From UBA2336 sp964419145 (GTDB lineage Bacteria > Bacteroidota > Bacteroidia > Cytophagales > Cyclobacteriaceae), in contig CAYQOM010000003.1 of assembly GCA_964419145.1 (NCBI GenBank), positions 186,001-250,000 on the forward strand: a DNA stretch of 64,000 bases. Direction: 5' to 3'. The notes below the pieces were generated by a model. The model saw only the letters and a program-made list of their open reading frames with translations, was not told where the DNA came from and searched no databases. The position numbers and the translations under genes were made by a program. Positions within the stretch are counted from its first letter, which is position 1, and each line of letters starts with the position of its first letter. Of the stretch, positions 7,304-15,187 are shown in pieces.

Positions 7304-8571
7304 ATATCTTTAACGGTTAATTCACCGGAGATGAGTTTGGGGAGAAGTGAATCTCTTAATCCTTTTAAATCTTCATTTTCTTTAACGTTACAAATTAGAA
7401 GTTCAAATTGAGATTCTATGATATTGATAAATCTATCATGAATTTCGATTGAAGGAATTATCACATTAATACCTTTAAAGTTTGTCTTGCTGATTTCAAG
7501 GAAAGTAGAACCATTCGCTCTTTCAATGACGGAATCCATATTTTGTCTAAGCCAATAAAGCATAAATAGATTTGAGTAATTATCCTTACAGTTAATAGCA
7601 ATGTAGCCTTGATTAATCGCTGTTTCGATTTCAGTAATTGCCAAATAACCGATTGGTGCTCTTGATGACAGAAGTAATGTTCCTTTTGGTAGTAATCCTG
7701 AACTTACTTTATCAAGTCCAGACTTAGTGATTTTTTTTTCTGTTGATAGTAATACAGGAAATTGAAGATTCGATAAATCTTTAGGGCTTGTCCAATTATA
7801 TTCTCCATCCCAGTAATCCGGCTCCTTTGTACTTGGTGTAGTACCGCCCTTTACATTAAGTAATTCATCAAGTATCCCAACTCTCCACCCCTTCGGAATT
7901 TCACCCAACTCACTTTCTACCATTTCGCCACCACTTGATTTATAGGGTTGGCCGTTTTCATTGGGGAATTCAAAGTCGATGAACCATTGTTTAAACAGCG
8001 CCTGGGCCAGGGCTTCGAGTTCTTTATTGATTTGGTTGTTGAGCTCAATTTTGTCGTCCAGCGAGGAGAGGATTTCGGCAATGGCGGTTTGTACTTTTAG
8101 TAAGGGGAGTCGAATTGGATAATTTTTTAGCGAAGTAAAGTTAAATACAGGTTGTACTGAATTTGAACTGATTGCTTGAATGTGATTAATTACGGTTGGT
8201 AAATTAAAGTAGTAATAAACAAAGTCTCTATTGGCAATATTAGGATTGACTTCAAGTGACATGGTATTTGTAGATAGTAAGTACTCGGCTCTACTTTCAA
8301 ATGATGATAGTATCCCTACTTTCGCGATAGTGCCTACTTTAGGAAATATCAAACTTCCTATGTTAGCATGATGTCGTGCTAAAGATTTATATTTTTCCTC
8401 GCTGACAAATCTTTTTGATGTCCAATCACATTTTCTGCCCTGGATATTATTACCTTGAATAACTATAACACCATCATCTATATAATCTTTTGTTTTAAGA
8501 TTACTCCCAAATGGTGCATCAGACATCCTTGATGCAATATCGACTACCTTATACTCTTGCCAATCAGACAT
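7300..8571 (-). CDS. hsdS: Type I restriction enzyme, S (specificity) subunit
   Basis: 423 residues. It sets the DNA target of both methylation and restriction. Two variable target-recognition domains (about 1-160 and 215-385) are separated by a central conserved helical spacer (about 168-205, with LSSLDDKIELNNQINKELEA and LFKQWFIDFEFP), and a second conserved helix lies at the C-terminus (KENEDLKGLRDSLLPKLISGEL). The second recognition domain opens with GEIPKGWRV, typical of the family. The recognition-domain DNA is AT-rich while the spacer is more GC-rich, as expected if recognition domains are exchanged by recombination. Its start overlaps the stop of the AlbA_2 gene by one base. Confidence 0.95.
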   Translation of the reverse strand: MSDWQEYKVVDIASRMSDAPFGSNLKTKDYIDDGVIVIQGNNIQGRKCDWTSKRFVSEEKYKSLARHHANIGSLIFPKVGTIAKVGILSSFESRAEYLLSTNTMSLEVNPNIANRDFVYYYFNLPTVINHIQAISSNSVQPVFNFTSLKNYPIRLPLLKVQTAIAEILSSLDDKIELNNQINKELEALAQALFKQWFIDFEFPNENGQPYKSSGGEMVESELGEIPKGWRVGILDELLNVKGGTTPSTKEPDYWDGEYNWTSPKDLSNLQFPVLLSTEKKITKSGLDKVSSGLLPKGTLLLSSRAPIGYLAITEIETAINQGYIAINCKDNYSNLFMLYWLRQNMDSVIERANGSTFLEISKTNFKGINVIIPSIEIHDRFINIIESQFELLICNVKENEDLKGLRDSLLPKLISGELTVKDI

Positions 8572-9551
8572 TAGTTTGTTTTGAATGTATGTTTAATATC
8601 ACTCAGTTTTACAGAGCCCGAATTTACTGGTGCATTGTCAGCAAATACTTTCCACATAATTCTATGCTCATTTAACATAATATCATTTCTTAATGCAATT
8701 TCTTCAGACTGTCCCTTTAAGCCTGGGAGGACTGGAGCATATCTTGATGGACCATATTTATATGTAGTACCACTCATGTGAGAGTATGTCGAGTCAAGTA
8801 TATCTCTTATTGTGTTTTCTCCATGGAACTCAATTATATCATCACTAATCCTTTTGTAATTAAAGAATTCACCTTCCTCTTCAAGTACGTAAATGGGTAT
8901 TTCAAGGAAGTAGTTTATGTATTTTGCATACTGTGTGCTAATGTTGTGAGGTCTTACCTTCAATGTAAGTGTAGTTCTTGCATGCGTTCCTGGAACATTC
9001 AATCCCTCTTCTATCAGCGATGTAAAGTGCCTATGTTTAATTATCTCAAAGTCCATTTGAATTTTAGGATGCTTTAATCGATTCATTACATCCCGAATCT
9101 CGTAATCCTGCATTGGAAGAATCTCGAAATTATACCTTCGGTAATAGAGATAGTCCTTCGTGCTTTGGTGTGCTGTGTGGCTTTGGGGTATCTCCACTAC
9201 ATAAACCACTTCGCTTTCATGTAACGCGATTGGATGAATAGTAATACCTTCAATTTTCGGACTAATATTGCTGTTAATAAGTTGCTCGAGTCTTTCCTTT
9301 GAGAACTCAGCCCGTTTTATAGGCGTTATTGATTCGGGTAAATGCTTTTTCTCTTTCGTGTTGTATTCTTTAATACCATATATGATTACCCCACCGGAGG
9401 CATTCGCCATGGCACTAACATCTTTTGCTATGTCTTTGCCAACGGTGATATTTTGCAATGCCTGAGCAGCCTTGTACTCCAATTGCTGACTTTCCTCTAC
9501 GTTGTCATCAATTAGCCGTTGTAAATCTTGTATGGTCTTGGGGACAATCAT
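8571..9551 (-). CDS. AlbA_2 (Schlafen-type) DNA-binding domain protein
   Basis: 326 residues. The N-terminal about 150 residues match the AlbA_2/Schlafen AlbA domain: an ExK-like element (Glu25, Lys27), AMANASGGVIIYGI at about 47-60, a long insert, then LYYRR near 133. This fold binds nucleic acid, and in relatives it can be a nuclease or ATP-interacting module. The C-terminal half is predicted beta-rich and is not assigned. It sits between the GmrSD-like gene (9-nt gap) and hsdS (1-nt overlap). AlbA-domain genes are known passengers of type I restriction operons, where their role is not settled. A function in modulating restriction or as a second defence effector is inferred. Confidence 0.75.
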   Translation of the reverse strand: MIVPKTIQDLQRLIDDNVEESQQLEYKAAQALQNITVGKDIAKDVSAMANASGGVIIYGIKEYNTKEKKHLPESITPIKRAEFSKERLEQLINSNISPKIEGITIHPIALHESEVVYVVEIPQSHTAHQSTKDYLYYRRYNFEILPMQDYEIRDVMNRLKHPKIQMDFEIIKHRHFTSLIEEGLNVPGTHARTTLTLKVRPHNISTQYAKYINYFLEIPIYVLEEEGEFFNYKRISDDIIEFHGENTIRDILDSTYSHMSGTTYKYGPSRYAPVLPGLKGQSEEIALRNDIMLNEHRIMWKVFADNAPVNSGSVKLSDIKHTFKTN

Positions 9552-9560
9552 TTGATTAAT

Positions 9561-11318
9561 CTAAACGACTTGACTTAATATCTTACTAAATTTCTCCTTC
9601 ATCAACTCCCTACGCTTTTGATATACCTTTTTGAAATTTGAGAATTCAAGGTCTTCTTCCTCAGGTATAAGGTGTGTGGCTTTGTAATTTGCTTTTGCTG
9701 TTGGAGTTTTGAAATTGTCATTAAACCATTCTTTGAAATCTGTTGCACTTTTTTGTTTGTTCTGATTACCCTCCAATAATTGCAGATTTGCAATATTGTT
9801 GTAATTCTCCATGTAGAAGGCGTGTTCGTTTTCAGGTATACCGAATTTTTTTAACCTTCTTGGCCCAAAGAATTTCTTAGGGAAGATATGGTCCATGTGG
9901 AAGGTGTAATTTCTATTTAATTCTGGATAAAGCAGTGCCAATGCTGAGAATGTAAACTTACCACCATAGGGTAAATCACAAAGTGCATCAATATCTTCTT
10001 GTGAGAATATTAAGGATTTGTTCGTGCCCTTATAGGTGTCAATAATAGCAGGAAGTGGAAATTCACCATTAGCTTCATTTATAAGTTTGCGAAGTACCGG
10101 ATACAAACTATCTGGCTGTCCACTAAATGTCCTTTTCAACAATACGCGTAATAACCATTGCCAGATTCTTGCTCTATTCTCTTCGTGCTTCTTAGAGGTG
10201 ATAAACGATTCATCCATGTTGAGTTTTAGCAAGTAGTATGCTATTGGGATGAGCGTGTTGTTTGATGTAAGCGTATCACGGCTGAAGCCAAAGTTGGAAC
10301 TTAGCTTTACCGCAGTACTCAAAGCTGTCTTTATGGCATCCCACTGGTCTTCTATTTTCAACATATTACCCTTCGTGAAATTATCCACCTTAAAGCGGAT
10401 ATCGGAGAAATCTCCGAGTACAAGACAAGATTTCATTACAAAGTCTTTATTAATATCAAATCCATGCCCTATTGAATTCAATTCATCAACAAATTCATGG
10501 ATTTCTTCACGTGCATCCTTTTCCTGCCATTGCGCTGTAGCGATAGATAGCAGCAAGTCAGAATAACTTAATTTTGTTCCGCCACTGTTTGTACGAATAA
10601 ATATTTGCAATACTTTATCCAACTCAGGGCTTTTTTCAAGATAGAAATTCATGGTGCCCTGTTGATGAATAGCATTGAATAAGTTATTCAGGGTATTTAA
10701 TGCAAACTCAGTTTGTACTGGTGGGTACTTCGAAGTGTCGGTTAATCCGGACTTCATCATATATTGCACCGCTGTAGATAAATCTTTGAAATCGAGTACC
10801 TTCCCAACCTCGAACCAATAATAGCCTTCAGTATTTTGTACTTCTTCTTCAGTTAGAAATTCGAAATCATAGTATGTTTCAATATCATCAGCAGGCTTAA
10901 GTAAGTTAAGGTATAGCTTTTTCCTGGGAAATGCTTTTTGACTATCCCAACGTTTACCTTTCATCTTCTCAGCAAATGTTCCAGTAAGACCAATGTAGAG
11001 CGAGGTTAAACGTTGTTGACCATCAAGTACAGCAATCACATCTTCATCAGATGGAAGAGAAGCCTTTGGATTATGTGTTGAATCACGCTCATGGTAGTGT
11101 TGCAAGAATTCATAGAACTGAAATTCTTTAACCCGATTACGCTCAACATGCCAGAAGAGAAACGTACTGATTGGATAGTCTCTTAATATTGAATCAAACA
11201 GCACTTCAATCTGAGAGGACTCCCATACAAATTCACGTTGAATAGAAGGTAACACAAATTTCTTTTTTCGAATCTGGTCTATAGCTTCTTTTATGGTGAT
11301 GGGTTTTTCGTAAGCCAT
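9561..11318 (-). CDS. GmrSD-like DUF262/DUF1524 protein
   Basis: 585 residues with the two-domain layout of GmrSD-type (type IV) restriction proteins. The N-terminal DUF262 ParB/sulfiredoxin-like NTPase domain has LPSIQREFVW near 23-32 and DGQQRLTSL at 99-107, the nucleotide-handling motif. The C-terminal DUF1524 is an HNH-like nuclease with HMDHIFPKK (His474, Asp476, His477) and NIANLQLL about 35 residues later. GmrSD enzymes cut DNA with modified cytosines. Here the gene is placed inside a type I operon between the Cys/His mini-protein (10-nt gap) and the AlbA_2 gene (9-nt gap), so one transcript may offer both anti-unmodified and anti-modified DNA activity. The target modification is unknown. 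Confidence 0.85.
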   Translation of the reverse strand: MAYEKPITIKEAIDQIRKKKFVLPSIQREFVWESSQIEVLFDSILRDYPISTFLFWHVERNRVKEFQFYEFLQHYHERDSTHNPKASLPSDEDVIAVLDGQQRLTSLYIGLTGTFAEKMKGKRWDSQKAFPRKKLYLNLLKPADDIETYYDFEFLTEEEVQNTEGYYWFEVGKVLDFKDLSTAVQYMMKSGLTDTSKYPPVQTEFALNTLNNLFNAIHQQGTMNFYLEKSPELDKVLQIFIRTNSGGTKLSYSDLLLSIATAQWQEKDAREEIHEFVDELNSIGHGFDINKDFVMKSCLVLGDFSDIRFKVDNFTKGNMLKIEDQWDAIKTALSTAVKLSSNFGFSRDTLTSNNTLIPIAYYLLKLNMDESFITSKKHEENRARIWQWLLRVLLKRTFSGQPDSLYPVLRKLINEANGEFPLPAIIDTYKGTNKSLIFSQEDIDALCDLPYGGKFTFSALALLYPELNRNYTFHMDHIFPKKFFGPRRLKKFGIPENEHAFYMENYNNIANLQLLEGNQNKQKSATDFKEWFNDNFKTPTAKANYKATHLIPEEEDLEFSNFKKVYQKRRELMKEKFSKILSQVV

Positions 11319-11328
11319 GAGCTTTAGA

Positions 11329-11583
11329 TTAAATACAAACTTGACAAGTGTTAGGAGGTAGACCTAAATCATTCACATAGTCTTGGCATAGTTGCAATGT
11401 TGAGAACGGTCCAATCCATACACCGTGTTCTCCTCGTACTATTGGAGTTTGGTGCATCCTTCCAGTACCGTAAACACAGTACCCACAATCAGCTCTATGA
11501 ATTTTATTTTCTTGGTTTGCCCTCCAATTATGATAGTAATAGAATAAATCCTCTTCGGGGTAAATATTCAAATCTACTTCCAT
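11329..11583 (-). CDS. Small Cys/His protein, probable zinc binder
   Basis: 84 residues. Spaced metal-ligand candidates are visible: His29, Cys33, Cys36 (HRADCGYC) and Cys80, Cys83 (CQVC) at the very C-terminus, with a WIGPF segment at 56-60. This resembles a recurring small-protein pattern (H-x3-C-x2-C, then GxWxGPF, then CxxC) that I recall from other genomes, function unknown. It lies 6 nt after hsdM and 10 nt before the GmrSD-like gene, so it belongs to the operon. It may be a DNA- or protein-binding adaptor for the DUF262 nuclease; this is inference. Confidence 0.6.
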   Translation of the reverse strand: MEVDLNIYPEEDLFYYYHNWRANQENKIHRADCGYCVYGTGRMHQTPIVRGEHGVWIGPFSTLQLCQDYVNDLGLPPNTCQVCI

Positions 11584-11589
11584 AGCAAC

Positions 11590-13101
11590 TTATTTTAGTT
11601 CAATACCAACTTTCTTTAGATTAGACTTAATACGATTTTGCAACTCTACCGACTTTTCGAAGTGCTGCCTTAAGTTGTCTGTAATGGCAGCTACCTTTTC
11701 ATCAAAGCTTACACCATCGTCTTCTGCCTCTTCTGTGCCTACATACCTTCCCGGAGTGAGTACGAAATTATTGGCTTCCACCTCGGCAAGGGTTGCTGCT
11801 TTGCAGAAACCCTGAACATCAGTGTACTTGCTATTTTTGTTTCTCCAATTGTGATACGCTTCTGAAATCTTAGCAATGTCAGCATCGGTCAGCACTTTGT
11901 TCTTGCGGCTAATCATGCTGCCGAGGTTTCGCGCATCAATAAACAGGATTTCGTTACTCCGGTCGCGAAACTTGTGGTTCTTTCTATTACGTGCCAGGAA
12001 CCACAAGCAGGCCGGTATTTGTGTGTTGTAGAATAGTTGTGTGGGCAAGGCCACCATGCAGTCTACCAGTCCTTCCTTAATCAGTTGCTTTCTTATCTCA
12101 CCTTCGCTGCCGGTGTTGGTGGTCATGGAGCCATTGGCTAACACAATACCGGCTGTGCCCGTTGGGCTAAGCTTGTTGATGAAGAGTTGTAACCACGCAT
12201 AGTTGGCGTTGCCTGTTGGTGGTACACCGAATTTCCAGAGCGAACTGTCTTGTAAATTTTCACCGCCCCAATCGCTAATATTAAACGGAGGGTTTGCAAG
12301 GATGTAATCTGCTTTTAAATCTTTATGTCGGTCGTTGTGGAAGGTATCGCCCAACTCAATCTTGGCATCAATGCCCCGGATAGCGAGGTTCATCTTAGCA
12401 AGTTTGTAGGTAGTGGGGTTGCTCTCTTGTCCATACACGGCTATGTCACCAATCTTGCCTCCATGCGCCTCCAGGAATTTTTCGGATTGCACGAACATAC
12501 CCCCACTGCCACAACAGCCATCGTAAATTCTTCCCTTATAGGGTTCCAGCATTTCAACCAACAGCTTCACTATGCTTTCAGGCGTGTAGAATTGTCCACC
12601 ACGTTTACCCTCAGCATCGGCAAACATGCCCAGGAAATATTCGTACACCCGGCCCAATAAATCTTTTGAGCTGTGCCCTTTCTGGTTGAAACCTACGTTG
12701 CCGATAAGGTCAACGAGTTCACCCAGGCGTTTCTTGTCGAGTGCCGGTCGCGCATAGTCTTTGGGGAGTACGCCCTTTAAGGAAGGATTATCCTTTTCGA
12801 TGGCGTCCATAGCATCGTCAAGGTCTTTGCCTATGGTGGGTAGTTTGGCGCGTTGGTGCTGTAAGAAGTTCCACCTCGCAGAGGGTGGAACGTAGAATAC
12901 GTTCTCGGCCAGGTACTCGTCTTTGTCTTCCGGGTCGGAGTGCTTGTCTTTTTTAAGCTTTTCATGGAGTTCCTCGAAGGAATCGGAAATGTACTTTAGG
13001 AAGATAAGCCCCAACACCACGTGCTTGTATTCAGCCGCATCCATGTTGTTACGGAGCTTATCGGCTGTGGCCCAGAGGGTTTTTTCGAGTTGTGCGGTCA
13101 T
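11590..13101 (-). CDS. hsdM: Type I restriction enzyme, M (methyltransferase) subunit
   Basis: 503 residues. An N6-adenine methyltransferase that, with HsdS, protects host DNA and, with HsdS and HsdR, forms the restriction complex. The N-terminal helical HsdM_N domain is followed by the AdoMet-binding motif I (YDGCCGSGGMF, about 193-203) and the catalytic NPPF at 270-273. It is the first gene of the operon and starts about 140 nt after the RepA-like gene; that gap holds the TGACAC repeat cluster. Length and motifs are complete, so it should be active. Confidence 0.95.
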   Translation of the reverse strand: MTAQLEKTLWATADKLRNNMDAAEYKHVVLGLIFLKYISDSFEELHEKLKKDKHSDPEDKDEYLAENVFYVPPSARWNFLQHQRAKLPTIGKDLDDAMDAIEKDNPSLKGVLPKDYARPALDKKRLGELVDLIGNVGFNQKGHSSKDLLGRVYEYFLGMFADAEGKRGGQFYTPESIVKLLVEMLEPYKGRIYDGCCGSGGMFVQSEKFLEAHGGKIGDIAVYGQESNPTTYKLAKMNLAIRGIDAKIELGDTFHNDRHKDLKADYILANPPFNISDWGGENLQDSSLWKFGVPPTGNANYAWLQLFINKLSPTGTAGIVLANGSMTTNTGSEGEIRKQLIKEGLVDCMVALPTQLFYNTQIPACLWFLARNRKNHKFRDRSNEILFIDARNLGSMISRKNKVLTDADIAKISEAYHNWRNKNSKYTDVQGFCKAATLAEVEANNFVLTPGRYVGTEEAEDDGVSFDEKVAAITDNLRQHFEKSVELQNRIKSNLKKVGIELK

Positions 13102-13167
13102 GTAAAGCCAGATGAGGGATTGAGGCTTTAATATAAGGCAATTTTTGGTTTCAGAACCTTTCTGGGA

Positions 13168-13230
13168 GGTGTCATTTGTGTCAGGCTTAAATTTTCCCTA
13201 GGGTTATGACACAGCCTGACACCTGACACC
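13168..13230. promoter_or_regulatory. Cluster of five TGACAC/GTGTCA repeats
   Basis: Within 63 bp there are two GTGTCA copies (13169-13174, 13178-13183) facing three TGACAC copies (13207-13212, 13217-13222, 13224-13229). The pair GTGTCAGGCT (13178-13187) and AGCCTGACAC (13213-13222) is a perfect 10-bp inverted repeat with a 25-nt spacer. The cluster lies between the RepA-like ATPase gene and hsdM, about 70-130 bp upstream of the hsdM start codon. It could be an operator for the restriction operon or iteron-like sites of an element replication origin. Repeats are seen directly; the role is inference. Confidence 0.5.
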
Positions 13231-13241
13231 AAAGCAATTGG

Positions 13242-14399
13242 TCATTTTATAACCTGAACATACTGACCCGAAGATTTCTCGATAATGGCGAAATCTAACA
13301 TCAGCTTACGGTCTCGAAAAGCCTCACTTCGACTTTTATTGGTGTGACTACAGTATCGGCTTACAAACTCTTTGGATTTGATGCGCTGGCCTTGAAATAT
13401 TTCAGTGGCTAAATTCTCCAGTTCAAGTCTATGCTTGTCAAGTTGGCTGACAAACTCAGCTTGCTCCTCCTGAACAGTACCTATGTTGGGCTCTTCAAGC
13501 CGCCTAAAGAGAAAGGTTTCCTCAGAGAATTCAAGCTTAAGCGGTTTTTCTTTAATTTCTCTTGGTGTGTAATTGCCTTTAACAACTGACAACTGCCGGA
13601 TACCATTGGGGCTGTCATCCAGATAAAGAATTGACCGCATCTTTTGACCGAAAGCAGAACCACCTAAGACATTTTCCAGACGGGGTGATTTATTCGAAGA
13701 TGCTTTTGTAACATGGTGCAGAAACAATATCAGGCATTCATGCTCCCTTGCAAGTGCATAGAATGGCTTTAATAATTTCCTAATTGCGGCATTGTTGTTT
13801 AAGTCTTCACCTTCAAATATGTCACCAAACGAATCAACAATTATTAAATCTACAGGATCAGTTGTAAGTCGTTCCGATATTTTCTTAACAAGCTCTTTCC
13901 TACTCAAATTGCCTAGCTCAATAAAGTATAGCTTAGTATTGTTGCCTTTGTTCAGTCCAGTAAGTTGCCTCTCTAAAGGAAAGCCGATTGCATTTGGAGG
14001 GTCTTCTGTCAACACATACAACACGCGACCATGCTTTGATGCTAGCGGAATACCTAAGAATATCTCAGCGTTTGATGCCACTTCAATAGCGAGCTGCCGT
14101 GCCAACTGGCTTTTACCGATGTCTGGTTTACCCACTAATGCAGCCAGTCCGGTTTGTGGCAACAAATCTTTAAGTAAATATTGTTGCTCTGATGCTCCAA
14201 GCGCAAGTACATCTTCAATACTCCACCAATCCCTTACTGTGTGATTTATTTGCGTTGACTGAGTTTGATTACTAATTTCAACCTCAATATGCTCTGTAGT
14301 TCTGTTAGAAGCTTCACTGACCACCGGTGAAGCTTCTGTGTTTTTAATTTCCATAACTTGTAAATTAAATGCTTCAATGCTGCCCTCTTCCACGCTCAT
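13242..14399 (-). CDS. RepA-like AAA ATPase (hexameric helicase type)
   Basis: 385 residues. It is a RecA/DnaB-fold ATPase of the plasmid RepA type: Walker A GKPDIGKS at 90-97, Walker B LIIVDS with Asp189, and a sensor-like LFLHHVTK further on. The first 55 residues are low-complexity and the last 80 may be a DNA-binding tail. In Bacteroidota mobile elements such proteins sit beside excisionase-type HTH and integrase genes and are thought to serve element replication or transfer. Here it lies 39 nt after the HTH gene and just before the TGACAC repeats, which could be its binding sites. It is the last gene of the mobility module before the restriction cargo. Confidence 0.8.
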   Translation of the reverse strand: MSVEEGSIEAFNLQVMEIKNTEASPVVSEASNRTTEHIEVEISNQTQSTQINHTVRDWWSIEDVLALGASEQQYLLKDLLPQTGLAALVGKPDIGKSQLARQLAIEVASNAEIFLGIPLASKHGRVLYVLTEDPPNAIGFPLERQLTGLNKGNNTKLYFIELGNLSRKELVKKISERLTTDPVDLIIVDSFGDIFEGEDLNNNAAIRKLLKPFYALAREHECLILFLHHVTKASSNKSPRLENVLGGSAFGQKMRSILYLDDSPNGIRQLSVVKGNYTPREIKEKPLKLEFSEETFLFRRLEEPNIGTVQEEQAEFVSQLDKHRLELENLATEIFQGQRIKSKEFVSRYCSHTNKSRSEAFRDRKLMLDFAIIEKSSGQYVQVIK

Positions 14400-14438
14400 T
14401 CAAGAGCTTCACTAGCAGTCTTAAGAATCAAATGATTC

Positions 14439-14690
14439 TTATTTTGAAGCGGTTCTTAACCAATTAAGTAAGTCTGCTTTTATAAAGATGTAACGGTTGC
14501 CAATTCTTGAACAAGGGATTAATCCCTTTCGGCTCAGTTCATACATCCGACTTATGCTGATTTGACAAATTTTTGAAGCTTGGGAAAGATTTAATGTTTC
14601 CGGAACTTCGGCATTCTTGGGGCTACGGGAAAGAATCAAATTTTCGATTCTATCGAGTCGGGTTGATAGTTCTTCAAATGGATTACTCAT
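14439..14690 (-). CDS. Excisionase-family helix-turn-helix protein
   Basis: 83 residues. The C-terminal part is a MerR/excisionase-type winged helix (LNLSQASKICQISISRMYELSRKGLIP, then an RIGNRYIF wing and ADLLNWL), after a short N-terminal coiled-coil-like helix. Proteins of this shape direct excision or regulate integrative elements. It lies between the helical 136-aa gene and the RepA-like ATPase, the usual order in Bacteroidota elements. Assignment as excisionase rather than plain repressor rests on this context. Confidence 0.75.
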   Translation of the reverse strand: MSNPFEELSTRLDRIENLILSRSPKNAEVPETLNLSQASKICQISISRMYELSRKGLIPCSRIGNRYIFIKADLLNWLRTASK

Positions 14691-14770
14691 AAATGATTTG
14701 CATTTATTTCAATGCAAATCAAGCTACTCTGTGTAAATTGAGTGGAGATTTTAATTCAATTAAGATTCCT

Positions 14771-15181
14771 TTATTTTCTTCTTTTGTTTCGAATCATCTT
14801 TTTGAAGGAATTTGGTGTGTACATGCTATCGCTATAACCATTTTCTTCGCAATGCTCTACATACTCATCATACGTCACCCCCTTAAAGCTTTCAAGACTT
14901 TCCTTCTTTCTGGTACTAAGCTTTGTCCCTGATTTCCTACCAACATCACCATAACGCTTCAGATGTGCAATTTTGAGCTCTGTCAAGCGCTCCTCCTCCG
15001 CATCTAATACCTCTAGAATCATTTCCTTTAAGACTTTTATCATGGTCAGATGCTGCTTAATAGTGGTAGTCCTTCTACCCTTAGAAATTAGCATTTCATG
15101 ATGTTCAATCTCCAGGTCTAATAGAAACTCTATATGCTCAGCTTTAGCTTTAGTTATAGATTGACTCATTGAATCTCTCAT
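14771..15181 (-). CDS. Helical hypothetical protein of the mobility module
   Basis: 136 residues, not recognised. Residues 8-75 are a long amphipathic, strongly charged helical region (probable coiled coil) and the C-terminus is basic (IRNKRRK). It starts 6 nt after the integrase gene stop, so it is cotranscribed with it. Such small helical genes next to Bacteroidota integrases often have no known role. It may assist recombination or element maintenance. Confidence 0.5.
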   Translation of the reverse strand: MRDSMSQSITKAKAEHIEFLLDLEIEHHEMLISKGRRTTTIKQHLTMIKVLKEMILEVLDAEEERLTELKIAHLKRYGDVGRKSGTKLSTRKKESLESFKGVTYDEYVEHCEENGYSDSMYTPNSFKKMIRNKRRK

Positions 15182-15187
15182 ATGCGA

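Noticed and set aside
14693..14932. 79-codon plus-strand frame opposite the mobility genes
   Set aside because: Mostly antisense to the 136-aa gene with no start context or family match.
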